From the NCBI RefSeq assembly GCF_007655135.1, contig NC_045129.1, positions 18,636,274-18,700,273 of the forward strand: 64,000 bases of DNA, in the 5' to 3' direction. Positions 34,018 through 45,573 of the stretch are shown piece by piece. Under the pieces are notes generated by a model. The model searched no databases. It saw only the letters and a list, made by a program, of their open reading frames with translations, and was not told where the DNA came from. The translations under genes were made by a program, and so were the position numbers. Each line of letters begins with the position of its first letter. Positions within the stretch are counted from its first letter, which is position 1. This DNA comes from Punica granatum (lineage: Eukaryota; Streptophyta; Magnoliopsida; Myrtales; Lythraceae).

Positions 34018-34604
34018 GCTTACCCCTCTTTGACTGCGTGCTCGAGTAGAGGATGCAGCCAACGACTTCAGAAGTACCCCAATTTGATAGCAATGATCGA
34101 TATGGAACTTCCTATAGCAATCTTCTCCCTCCTGTTTTGGATATGTGGGGATGTTATATCAAATGTAGAAATGTAAAAGTCGGGACGGACCCGAGGGGAC
34201 GGATCCCTGAGCAGAAATTTAGTCGGGTCGTACCCAAAGAGGACGGACCCCTGAGTAGAAATTTAAAGTCGCACGGGATACATTTGTAGAATGAAAATGT
34301 TTGCAGAAAGTAAATGCAAATGCTGGGGAATTGCGTGAGGTGTGAAAGGAATCATTGTGATTCCTTCATCACTGAGCTTGTTTGTGCTGCAATCAATGTT
34401 ATGGCAGAATGTTTCGTTACTTGCCAACTGATTGTGATGCCACTGAGTGCATGGAGTATTTGTATCATCTGAGAACGGGACTCAGTCTTGTGGAAACCTA
34501 AAGATGGAACTCGGCCCTGTGAGAGATCTATTGATGGGACTCGGCCCTACAAAAGATCTAAGGGTGGGACTCGGCCCTATGGAAGATCAAAGGTTGGGAC
34601 TCGG
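34018..34604 (-). mobile_element. 3' internal end of Ogre-F
   Basis: Minus-strand sequence before the 3' LTR. It holds the purine tract AAAGAGGGGTAAGC (34018-34031), a region matching 4400-4558 of Ogre-A, two degenerate 44-bp units (34165-34265) as in Ogre-B, and a ~30-bp array (34480-34604). It is cut at 34604 by the LTR of Ogre-G; CTCGG 34600-34604 is the predicted TSD. The rest of F should lie beyond the right edge. Confidence 0.7.
34480..34604 (-). repeat. ~30-bp minisatellite in Ogre-F
   Basis: About four and a half copies of a unit containing GGGACTCGGCCCTATGGAAG then ATC(T)AAAGG (plus-strand reading). Ogre-G inserted within it. Confidence 0.8.
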
Positions 34605-37600
34605 TGTCAGCACCCCATCTTGGACCACCGGCTTCCTACATGAGAATCCCCGATCAAGGCCCAGGTTACTATTCATCGCCCAGTAATCGAAGGCGAACGT
34701 GCGGTCACAGAGTCATGAGCGACGGGAGAAGAGCTGGGTCCATTACAAAAGCAGAAGAGAGCAGTCGGAAGAACTTACAGGCAAAGAACCCCGAAAACAG
34801 CGGAGCTGGCACTGTGGCACTATTCATCGCCGAATCACTGAAGCACCGAAAGGTGCCCAATATGGGACTCTAAAAATCCCTCTCAGTGCCAAAGTGACTA
34901 ACGACACGTCCGGGCGCATTTCGGGGGCATACCGCTTAAGCTGGGACGCCTCCGATCTCTCACGGACGCCTTTTCTAACGGGGCTCCGAGAGGCCGACCC
35001 ACTGACAAGTAAACGGCACCCCAAAACGGGCCTACAGGCACTCAGGGACCACCGGGGTCGTGGAACGAGTCTCAGACAACCTTTCGGAACTCTACGGGGC
35101 TCCTCGAATGACGTTTCAGTGGTAGCCAATGCCTCCCGGTGAATCTTCGGGGTACATTCACGGAAAACAGAGATCGCAACGATTCCCGAACACCTCGAGA
35201 CATTCAGCGAGCACTGAGAAAACCCCGGTCACAAGTCCCTAGGCCTTCCCGAGCTAACGGTCTTCGGCCGAAGGCGACGAGCCAACGATCCCCCACGAGG
35301 CAAAAGGGTCACCGAAACGAATGTCAAGATGCACAAAGAGCAATCGGGGACCGGGGGCATTTAACCCCACTCCGAACGTCCAAACAGGGCAAAATCGACT
35401 CTCGAGGCGCCGAGTCGCCCGAACATTCGTTCACACGACGCATGGCGATATTAGGCTCATTCAAATCCTCTTCGTTCAAGCATTCCAAATCTATAAATTA
35501 ATCGGATATCGGAGATCGGACGCGCATTCAAGCAAGTCTCAAGCTTTTCCGGCTTTTCTCTCAGTCAAATGGGACCCACAGCTCAGCCAAGCCAAGCCGT
35601 CAAGCCGCAGCTCAACCCCAAGCCATGGCTCAACCCCTCAAGCTCGGCTGGCCGCAATTAGCCGCGGCTTCCCCCCATGGCTGGTGGCTCAAGGCTCCCT
35701 CCACCACAAAATTTGAATTTCTCTCACATCTATCACCTCCCATCATCCATCCATCACACCCATCACTCTTTCCCTTCCTTTCCCCACACTCTACATGACA
35801 CAAACCCCACCCTAATTGCCTTGAAAATTTCGGCAGCCCCTATTTACCCCTTTAACCACACTTAACTCCACTTAATCAAGCCATTAGCCTAGCCTTTATA
35901 AGCCCTTGCATCATTAGCTTTAATCACTTCTTCATTCCCATTCTCTCTCAAGCCAATCTCTCTCAAGAATCCTCTCAAACTCCAGCCCACTCCCACTATC
36001 ACGTCCAGCTCGTGCCAAGGCCAAAACCGGCCAAAACCGTCGGAAAACCACCCGGTTTTCCGACAACCACCCGACCCGACTTAAACCAAAAATCACCAAA
36101 CTCCCTAGCCTACATATTTTCCACCCCCTAAGCCCATTTCCGAGCTTAGATTTCTCATTTGAAGCCTCCATTGACGTGTTCTGCCCGTACGAAGAATCGG
36201 CTCCCTAGGACGCCACACGTGTGCACCGAGCCACCAACAACGTGCCATTTCTTCCCACGACTTCGGCGAGTCGTGCCATCACGTTCAAAGGGTTCCTCAC
36301 AACCCTCACTCTACCCCGTGAAGAGGTGGTCACGGTCCGATAGCCGACCCACCGTGCACAACCACTGTTTCGCCCGTTTCATCTTTACCGGGTTTCTCGA
36401 TTTTTACCGAGTTTCTTCTCACTGTTTCCGGTTCATCTAGGGCTTGGCACGTTCGGATTTGTCCACGGAGGTCTAGATCTGCCTCTTAGGAGTCCAACGA
36501 CCCCAACCTCGCACCGTGTCGTGCTCGGAGCAAGCGTGCCGACCCCGTTCTTCCCGAGCTGCCGCGACTGTCTTCCTCTCGGGTTACTCACCCGTAGCCT
36601 CTAGCCGAGTCTTGCGACTCCCACGGCCGCTTCCCCGACTCTCTTCCTCTTGCAACGAGGCTAGGTAACACCCCTTTATAACTTAGAGGAGTTAGGATCT
36701 TCGATCTTTACTTGTATGAAGTGCTTATGTGCTTTAAAGGTTCGAGATATGTGAAAACTTGCATTTTTTTTTCTCGGATCCGGACTCCCCATGCATGCCA
36801 TACAACGTCACATGACCGTTCTCTTTCTTTATCACATCCACATGCCGTATGATTGTGTATATCATGAAGGGAAAAGACATGAGTCGAGGTGGGAGAGATC
36901 CCAAGTCATGGCCGAAGCATGGGACACACGGTCTAGCCTTGAAGGGGCGACCCGTAACCCCCTATGGTTCCTCCGAGGCTAGGGCATCTCCTCTTCCTCG
37001 AAACTAGTCGGTTCCCGCACATTTTTGCCGTTGTTTATCACGTGTAACGTATTAGCATGGCGGGAATAGGCTTAGATCGGGCCCGGAGAACCCCCCTTGA
37101 CTCGTGTGAGCCATGAGGACTCACGGCCACTCTTGAAGAAGTGTGGCCGAGAGTCCCCTTGGACCACACGGGTCTAAGGTGGTTTCACCCTTTTCGAAAT
37201 GGGCCGGTTCCCGCGTTTCACGCTTTCCCATCATATGATTCGACGCCGTTTTGTTGATTTCTTTATATTACACGTTATATGAACTTGTTCGTGAATTCGT
37301 TTGCGTTTAGAGATCTTGACGGTGTTGATTTCCTCCGTTTTATTGAAATAGATATTGCCCTTGTGTTTAAATGTATTATGCATGCAAGATGTGATCGGAA
37401 TTATCCCTTGGATTTAATTGTATCCGTGTTTTATATCTTCGTCGTTAGTCACATAGTAATTAAATGATAGATATGTCAATTTTGGGGTAATCCTCCATTA
37501 AAACCGTAATAACTACGTGGAATCACTACCATTGAATAACTCTACAAATGGGATAAACGGGACGTATCATTCGGTTATTTAAGTCACTTGGACTAACTAA

Positions 37601-39487
37601 TTGGACAAATTGATTATTAATTGGCAAACGCATCGATGATTCACGGAACGGCGAGAATGCCCTTTTCCTTAAAAGATCGCAATTTCAAAACATCAAGATG
37701 TGCAACACGAATCGAGTCGATGTCTGACGAGTACTCGCGTGCCATGACTCGAGTCTGGGCCCGATTTGAGGCGGCTCGAGTCGAGACGTGCGAGTCCCCC
37801 TTAGACTCCTCCGTGTCACACGATCTCCAATTTGCACGCGAACATCACACGTTTTATTATCCAAGGGCATAATCGTCATTCCGTGATTCACCGATACCCT
37901 AGGCTTTAGGGAGTTGGAAACACCTAGAGCTATGAACGAGAGAGGGCAACCCGTTCGGGTGCGGGTTTCATTCGCGCGGCCCATTTCATTCATTTTCGGT
38001 GTTGCTTTCTTCTTATCGTAGATTCGGTGGGGAACATTTTATTTCAGTTACGAACACGAAGAACCGGATTAATCGTGCACTCGACTTAAACAAACATTAG
38101 GTAATGGATAGGTGGAATATTAGATTCCAATCTAGAGTCAAAACACGAGTTTGGCTAATTCGGTGAAACTGTAGCGACACTTAACTGAATAAGAATCCTA
38201 AAACAAATTCACTCATATAATTGGCTTAGAACCATATTCTAGCCCACCATCTATGTTTGCCTAGGTTAGACACGTTGTTTGTTAATCAACCCCGGTTAAT
38301 AACTGATTAAATCAAGTACATCCGACTTAATACACTACTTGTCTGTATTCACCGACATTTGTCAGTTATTGTTTGTATTTCATTAATTTTATCAATTTTC
38401 TTCTGTTTTATTCTTGTCTTTGTTGATTTGTCGTGATTCGGGCCCGAGCCCATAGATTACGTACCACACGGGGCCCAACGCCCCAAATCACCGAACACTA
38501 GGTCCAATGCCTCCTAATTCACCGAGCGCATGCAACCCGAGTGCGGAATGGGATCTAGCCTCGATTCACCGTCATACTCCAAATGTGGCCTATGTGGGAG
38601 GCAAATTTGGATTGGGCGTGTGAAACGGGTTTAAATATCACGCGGGAACTCGATCGGTCCATCAGATACAGCAGGAACCAACCGGTTCTCCTGCAAACAG
38701 TTGGATCGATCGGACCCGACCCCCGGCTCTTTGAGCCCGCGTTGCCTTAATTTGTTTATCGATTGTTCAAAATACACGGTGAGCCGGAGCGGAATATTGG
38801 CCCAACGTAAACCGATCGGGATCCATTTATTTATTCAGTTATACTTTGTAACTACTCGAGAGAACATTGTGAGAACTTTATTTGTATATTCACTCTTTCA
38901 CTTGTAAGGATCCCCGATCGGCGAGCGAGAGGTCCGAGTGTCGAATCGTTTAAGTTGATCCATCGTTGCCAAGGGATGAGTAATCTCGAATAATCGTGGC
39001 CTCGGTTCGCGCAGGGAATCGACCATCACGGTCCGATGAACTGTAACGACAAGATAGTGAACCGATTTCTCGACACACAAGCCTACTCATCTTTCGGATT
39101 CTTGGTCCAACTCAATCAATTCATCGACTTTACGGTGTCAAAACGGGCAAGTCGAGTGCAACTCTAAATCACGCGGTAAATAAACAAAATGGCAAGCCTA
39201 GCAAGCTAGAGTACCGAAAGGGCATGCGGGATATAGGCCCGCACGTAATAGAACCCCCGAATTCGGAATTTCCGGTTCCGTACGACCATTGCCTTAGCAT
39301 TTAGGTGTACCCCGTACCCCTAGACCCGGGTGACTCAACGGCCCTCGACCTACGGGTCGCAAACAGTAAGTGGCGACTCCTTCTCACGTGCGTCCGTCGC
39401 GCACCCCCGGGAAGGTGGACACTCCCAAGCCGCGTTGCATAGGCGCGCGCACGCATGCCCCGACGAGATGAAATTCGGGTGCGCACA
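34605..39487 (+). repeat. 5' LTR of Ogre-G (4.88 kb)
   Basis: Starts TGTCAGCACCCC and ends GGGTGCGCACA, three bases before the PBS. It matches LTR H over its whole length, with roughly nine bases in ten equal where I compared them, and LTRs A, C and F more distantly. The TATA-like box is about 1.29 kb from the start, so R plus U5 would be ~3.6 kb. Many short frames (up to 147 aa) occur, but none is kept open in LTR H. Confidence 0.9.
35894..35903 (+). promoter_or_regulatory. TATA box candidate, LTR of Ogre-G
   Basis: CTTTATAAGC after ATTAGCCTAGC; the equivalent in LTR H is CCTATAAGTT at 48454. The conserved context supports use as the core promoter, with transcription starting about 30 bases downstream. 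Confidence 0.6.
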
Positions 39488-39490
39488 ACT

Positions 39491-39508
39491 TGGCGACTCC
39501 ACTGGGGA
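39491..39508 (+). other. primer-binding site of Ogre-G
   Basis: TGGCGACTCCACTGGGGA, three bases after the LTR. Ogre elements are reported to use an arginine tRNA. Confidence 0.85.
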
Positions 39509-40098
39509 CACTTAGAGGGTTCGGGCTCGTTTCCGGTTGCTTGCTTGTGCGTTTATTTACCGCTTTCCGTACATTTATTTTCAAGCACCATTGTTTCTTG
39601 CATTTGCATCGCATCATTCTAGCAGGTTCTTAAGCACCTTGTCCGAAATCCCACGGGCACCAATATAGGAAGCTAGGTTAGTCAGAGGTTTCGAGTAAGG
39701 GAACGGATCGAGTCGGCTATGCCACCGAACCGGCCCCTAAAGATCCTCGCTCGATTTCAAGGAATTCACACCCTTGTATCGAGGGCCCCCATCCCTAGTT
39801 AGTGGTTCTCCCGGTAGCACCGAAAACCATGCATACACAAGGACCGTCATGCTGGACCCATTCTTACCTCCATGCCGACAACCGACCCAAAAAGTCGAGT
39901 CTTTCAGTCGGCCCGTAGTTTTTTTCTTTAGGACGGGCATTTTGTGTTTTTCTGTAAGGACGAGTGATGTACACTGTAAAGAACGTGACTATAGCTTATC
40001 TTTCCGCACTGCATGCATTATTTTTCAAAAAAACTTAGGACATTACATTGATTTGATTCTAAAGGCGTTAAGCCGACATCTCCTCCATCTAGGTAAGG
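39509..40098 (+). other. 5' leader of Ogre-G, with donor-like site before ORF1
   Basis: Noncoding, about 0.59 kb, conserved with Ogre-H (52061-52658) and partly with B and C. It ends in CATCTAGGTAAGG directly before the ORF1 start. AG/GTAAGG at 40091-40098 is a strong 5' splice-site consensus. Confidence 0.7.
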
Positions 40099-41598
40099 AT
40101 GGACCGTCTGGCTCCCGATCTCAGGCTCGAAGCAATCACACCGCCAAGACAAGATATCATGCGCATCTGGAGGACTCTCCGGCCGGTGGATCACACTTTC
40201 ATCCGGGGCATCATCGGAGATATGGTCATGTTCACCGAAACCCCGGTGGATTGGATCTTCTTGAGGACCGCCATCGAATTTTGGGACCCCGAGCACGCGG
40301 TATTCAACTTCCAGGGGACGGAGTTAGCCCCTACGATCGAGGAGTACACGGCACTCATCCAGAGGCCTATGCCCACGACCCAAGGCATCTTCGTGCCTAA
40401 CCCGTTCGCAACCATTCGAGGTCAGCTCTCTAGCCTCCTCTGCATACCTACCCAAGACATCCACGAGGAGCTTCACCAAGGATGGGATCACGGCATCAGG
40501 ATCGCGTGGCTCTCCGATTGGACGCTCCTCCGCGCATTGACACCCTCGTCGGCATCCTATCAACGCGATGCATGTCATGGATTCCTGCTCTTAGTCTTTG
40601 GCACTCTCCTGTTCCCGTATTCGCCGAACCTCGTTGACGGGGCTATAGCCCAAGTCGTCCTCCAAGCGGTGGGAGGCCATAGTTGCGTGGAGGCTTTACT
40701 AGCCGAGACCGTTCGGTCTCTAGACTATGTTAGAGAGGTTCGGCGCGGCAGGATAAGGGGATCCCCGCACCTGCTGCAGATTTGGCTTCTCGCCCATATC
40801 CGCCCCTTTGGCTCATCACATCCGTTCTCCTACATCCCCGACGAGCGTTCGTTGATCAAACGCCTTGCACCAGTCATCCCACCTCCCGAGCACAGCTTCT
40901 CGGAATGGAGGCGTTTTTGGCGTGAGTTGAATCCCGCACGGTTCTTATGGGTCGCCCGATGGAATCCCGGTGGCCCCATGATCACGGGATGTCCCGGAAT
41001 TGTGGGAGTTCCCCTTCTCAGCCACTTGGGGAGCACCTTCATATTCCCCGGCCGGGTAATCAGACAACTCGGCGGCCTACAGGACATTCCCGTCGAGGCG
41101 GACCGCCTACCTTTCAGCATCCAATGGGCCGACTCCACATCCACGGCCCCCGATAGATTCCTACAGATTCGGGAGATCCGCCGTCAACGGGACGCTAGCA
41201 CCATACCGCGCCTGTACTTCCCCGAACACCCCACCGACGAGGAGCGAGCATTCTCCGCCACATCAGCATACGTGGCTCGGTTCTACCCGCAGGGATCGAC
41301 GCCACCACAACGGTCCTTGGCCGCCCTGACTCCCCGAGCTACATCTACTCCCACTCCCAAAGCCGAAAGCTCCACCCAAGCGGCCATGCGCGAGGAGCTC
41401 CGGGCCATCAGGGAGGAACGAGACAGGCTCCGCTGTGAGCTTGTCGATTCCCGTGCAGAGGTCGCAGATTACAGGGAGCTTCAGACGGAGTTGACTCGAG
41501 CACGCGCCCGAGTCGCACATCTAGATCGGGAGATGGCCCGTTTGAGCGCGCAGTTGGACCGAGTGCACAAAAGGGCGCGCAACCTCGCCCACCCCTAG
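40099..41598 (+). CDS. Ogre ORF1 protein, 499 aa, function unknown
   Basis: A full uninterrupted frame from ATG 40099, the first ATG after the conserved GGTAAGG. Residues ~1-110 hold WRTLRPVDH, VDWIFLRTAIEFWDP and the ELAPTIEEYTALIQRP motif. The FWDP...PTIEEY layout resembles plant proteins of the mobile-domain or DUF7745 type, from memory and unverified. The middle is rich in Trp and Arg (EWRRFWREL, LWVARWNPGGP). Residues ~425-495 form a charged, heptad-like helix (EELRAIREERDRL, then REMARLSAQLDRVHKRA), likely a coiled coil. Ogre elements carry an extra ORF here whose role is unknown. The Ogre-H copy has the same length with one stop. This is the only complete, unbroken element gene in the window. 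Confidence 0.8.
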   Translation: MDRLAPDLRLEAITPPRQDIMRIWRTLRPVDHTFIRGIIGDMVMFTETPVDWIFLRTAIEFWDPEHAVFNFQGTELAPTIEEYTALIQRPMPTTQGIFVPNPFATIRGQLSSLLCIPTQDIHEELHQGWDHGIRIAWLSDWTLLRALTPSSASYQRDACHGFLLLVFGTLLFPYSPNLVDGAIAQVVLQAVGGHSCVEALLAETVRSLDYVREVRRGRIRGSPHLLQIWLLAHIRPFGSSHPFSYIPDERSLIKRLAPVIPPPEHSFSEWRRFWRELNPARFLWVARWNPGGPMITGCPGIVGVPLLSHLGSTFIFPGRVIRQLGGLQDIPVEADRLPFSIQWADSTSTAPDRFLQIREIRRQRDASTIPRLYFPEHPTDEERAFSATSAYVARFYPQGSTPPQRSLAALTPRATSTPTPKAESSTQAAMREELRAIREERDRLRCELVDSRAEVADYRELQTELTRARARVAHLDREMARLSAQLDRVHKRARNLAHP

Positions 41599-41912
41599 GA
41601 TTAGCAGACGCGCCCATTTTTGCCCTCGCTCGGACCTACGCCGCTTTCAAGCAGCCACCGAGCGCAAAGGGATGTCGGCTTTACGTTTATATTCCTTTTT
41701 CTTCCGTGTGTTGTATTTTGTAAAATTATGGAACTCGAATCTGATCAATGTAATGACATTAGCGTTTCCAAAACTCATGCATCCCATACATCTCGTTATC
41801 GTATTTATTTCGCACTTGTCATTCAGAATATCGCATGGTCCTTACATACTTTTGGAATTCTAGGTGATTACAACTGGCGTCGCACCGCTACCCGACTCAT
41901 CAACGTCTTAGA
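41599..41912 (+). other. ORF1-gag spacer of Ogre-G
   Basis: No gene. The same spacer is in H (54159-54476), and its TTTTGTAAAAT...GTAATGACATTAGC part is recognisable in B and C. TTCTAGGTGATTACAACTGG at 41859-41878 could be a splice acceptor (AG 41862-41863) just before gag. Confidence 0.6.
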
Positions 41913-44900
41913 ATGGCGGAAGAAGACCGAGTTGACATCTCCGAGGAAGTCAACCCACCGGCTCCGACTCTTTCTCAACCACCTCTAACACACGCTCCGC
42001 CGCCTCCGACTCCTGCGGGCATACTCCCGACATACTCAGGCGCCCCTCCGGCACATCTCCCGCCCCTGACATCTTCAGGAGCGCTCCATGCACAGACCTC
42101 ACAGACGCCCTTTGCCTCCGAGGACCAAGCTCGCATCGCCGCACTCGAAGGCAAGGTCAATCAATTGGCCACAAGCATGCCCGCCAATATGGCGGAACTA
42201 TTTGCCCTACTCAAGGGATCTAACCGAGCCTCTTTGAGCTCCACGCCTCCACCAGGACCTGGGCCGACGGCCGATCCAACCCCGTGGGCTCCACCAACCC
42301 AAGCCCCAGAGAACATTGAGGCTCCCGCACCGCCAACGCTGCACACATCCACGGTCCACCCCTTCACCAGCCAATTTCCGCCGCCGCCGGCCCCCACGGC
42401 TGTCCCTCTTCCACCGGTGACCTTCCTATCCTCGAAGCACGTCCTGTCCACGCCTCCGCCCGTTTCCATACCAGCCCCAGCTATGGCCTACACAGTACCT
42501 CCACCGATGGTTTTCCCGGCGTCCAGTGCACCTGCTCCGACTCATCTTCAAGCCGCGGAGCTTCCTCCCTATCCGTCTCTACAGCCTCACGCCGGCCTTT
42601 CCTACTAGGCACCGCCCCCTATAAACACCACCTTCCACGAACCAGGCACGCGGACCCATGCGGCCCAGTTCGCCTCACCGACGCACTTCTTCCCCGAGGC
42701 CGACGCCCAACAGGAGTGTAGATTGAAGCAAATGGAAGAAACGATACGGGCCCTACAAGCGGGTGATGTTCGTCCCGACGCACGCTATGGCGACTGCAGC
42801 CTATTCCCGGGTATGCGACTGCCCCCGAAGTTCAAGGTCCCAGAGTTCAAGACTTATGAGGGCACGACGGATCCACGCCACCACCTCCGACACTACCGAG
42901 GGAAGATGCTGCAGTATTGGGAATACGAGGAGTTTGTCATCCACTCCTTCCAGGATAGCCTGTCGGGATCGGCCCTCGATTGGTTCATGTCGCTGAAGGC
43001 CGAGGACATCCCGACGTGGGAGGACCTCTCCCGGAAGTTCACTGACCAATACTGATATTGTGCGGAAATGCCTCCCACCCTTCTGGAGCTGAGCATGAAA
43101 GAAATGGCACAAGGCCAAAGGTTCGAGGAATACGCTGCCAAGTGGCGTGCCCAAGCAGCGAAGCACATCCCTCCAAACAGTGAAGCGCAACAGATCCAGT
43201 TGTTTCACTTCACACTGAGGGGAGTGTACTATTCACACCTGTTGGCCCACACTTCGTCGTTCTCCGACCTCATCGAGGCCGGGAAAAAGCTGGATTTGGG
43301 GATCAAGCTCGGAAGGATGGAGGACCCCACCAGCAAAGGGGAGGAGTCATCAAAGAAGGCCCCCGCGGTACCGTCGTCTTCCGGTGGGAGGAGAGCGAAG
43401 GAAGTTTCGGTAAACGCCGTCAATACGGCACATCAGGCGCCCCAACAATATTCGGTGAATCTCACGACCACACCGACCACCACTCCTACCTACTTTCCTC
43501 CGCCTCCACAGCACCAACCACAGTCGATCTACTATTCAGCCACACCGATCCCACCGCCGACGACCTCACAACCATACGACCACTTTGCACCCACCTCTGC
43601 TCAACCCTCTCAACCCAGGCCCCCGGTGTCGAGAGCTCCTCCACCGGCACAACAGAACCCTACTTCGCAGGGTCAACAGGCCGGCGGCACGCAAAGTCGA
43701 CCCTGCAAACAATACTCGCCGTTGCCCGCTCCTCTCTCTCACATATATCGGCAACTCTTGGCGGGGAATCAGATTCAGCCGATATCCCCGGGTCCGAACT
43801 TCGACCCATCCGTTCAGGATCAGTCCAAGCACTGCGAATATCATCAGGGCGCGCCGGGGCACACTTTCGACAATTGTTGGAGGTTGCGGGACGAAATTCA
43901 GAGGAGGATCGACAGCAACAGACTCACCTTCAACGCCGTCAGGCCCCCGAATGTGCAAGCCAACCCCTCCCGGACTATAGGCCGAATTCGGGGCCCTTCA
44001 TCAACATGATCTCCATATGCGCCTCGGGGAGGGACGAAGAAGCGCAGGAGAATCCCCTTCCCTTCATGATCAATTACACTCCCGAAGAACTCATAGTCGG
44101 GTTCACGGGACACGTGGCCTCACCGGTCCCGTTCGTTGTCAACATCCCTGCACGGGAGCCGTACTCAGATAGCAAGGTCCCCTGGACCTACGAAGGAAGT
44201 GTTGGGAGTGTCGAGCAGCAATTCAGTGTCATGGGGGTGACACGCTCGGGGCAGGTGTATGGGAGCTCGGCGGCCAAGGACAAGGGGAAAGCGCCGGCCG
44301 TTGAAGTCGGGGCGGCGTCCAAAAGCTCGCCTTTCCCGCCCAAGAAGGTGACCGAGGAGGAAGCCGAAGCTTTCATGAAGATCGTGAAGGTAAGCGAATA
44401 CAAAGTGGTCGAGCAAATGGCCAAATCCCCGGCCCACATCTCATTGCTTGCCCCCCTCCTCGGCTCGGAACCTCACCGGGAGGCCCTCCTCCGGGTACTG
44501 ACCGCGGCACAAGTCCCGAAGGAAACACCCCCGGACAGGATAGAGGAGACGGTTGGGTCCATCTTCTCCAACACCATCTCGTTCTCGGACGACGAGCTCC
44601 CGTCCGAAGGATGGTCACACTCGCGGGCGTTGCACATTGTCTGCAAGTGCAACAACTACATTATCGGCCGGGTCATGATTGACAACGGGTCCGCTCTCAA
44701 TGTGTGCTTAGTGACCACCTTGAAACAGATGAACGTGGACCTCAATCGAGTCCGCCCAAGCAAGACAGCGGTCCGAGCCTTCGACGGCTCACGCAGGGAG
44801 GTAAACGGGGAGATCGACCTCCTCATAGACGTTGGCCCATGCTCGTTCAGCATCACATTCCAGGTGCTTGACATCCCGAACGCATTCAGCCTATTGCTCG

Positions 44901-45573
44901 GGAGGCCTTGGATCCACTCGGCCGGCGCCGTCCCCTCTTCTCTGCACCAACGGTTGAAGTTCATCGTAGAGGATAAGCTCATTACGGTGAAAGGAAAGGA
45001 GGACTACGCCATCTACAAGGAGACGGCGGTGCCCTACATCAGCGTCGGGGACGATGAAAATCTCCCGTTGCACTCATTCGAAACCATCTCCGTCATCCGG
45101 GACTACGGAGAGAGTGGACCATCCCGTGCCGACCGCATGATAGGGAAGGTTCTCCTGCGCAACAACTACATTCCCGGCACTGGCCTCGGGGCGCGCGGGC
45201 AGGGGATCAACCGCCCTATTGAAGTTGAAGGATACAAACACAGGAGGGGACTCGGTTTCCACCCCTCCTGTCATGAGATCATCGAGGCCCGCAAGGGCAA
45301 CCACCTTCACCGCCTCACCGCATACTACGGGAGGCTCAACAAGGGCACTTTAGTCCCCCCGCTATCTCACTTCTTCCCTGGGCCTTCACACACCATCGGG
45401 GGCACCCTTGACGGCCCTTCTTCGAACTCCGACGACACTCCTGTCACTCCGTCAGCCGTGTACGCCGTCACCGAGGAGATTCCTTCAGGGGTTCACATCC
45501 GCTTGGCGCAGGAAAACGAGGAGCTGGACAACTGGACCTCAGTCCCGCGCTACTTGGCTGTGATTGCCGATGT
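41913..45573 (+). pseudogene. gag-pro of Ogre-G (two stops, one frameshift)
   Basis: Frame from ATG 41913 (EEDRVDISEEVNPPAPTLSQ). Residues ~1-265 are proline-rich. The gag domain follows (YEGTTDPRHHLRHYRGKML, then SALDWFMSL), then a Pro/Gln-rich linker and a knuckle CEYHQGAPGHTFDNC (C-x2-H-x5-H-x4-C). The aspartic protease has VMIDNGSALNVC, DNG in place of D-T/S-G, and LLLGRPWIHSAGA. After it comes a G-patch-like stretch (NNYIPGTGLGARGQG, RRGLGFHP; ~45165-45270). Breaks: TAG 42606-42608 where H has CAG, TGA 43053-43055 where H has CGA, and a 1-base deletion near 43970. The frame reaches GATGTGTAA at 45577, but splicing from GT 45574 would join it to pol. Confidence 0.85.

Noticed and set aside
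34699..35142. 147-aa frame in the LTR of Ogre-G
   Set aside because: LTR H is about 90% similar here, but the frame is broken, and the region lies upstream of the TATA-like box.
40099..41598. ORF1 as an envelope-like protein
   Set aside because: It lies upstream of gag, not after pol, and shows no signal peptide or membrane segment; it has a coiled coil instead.
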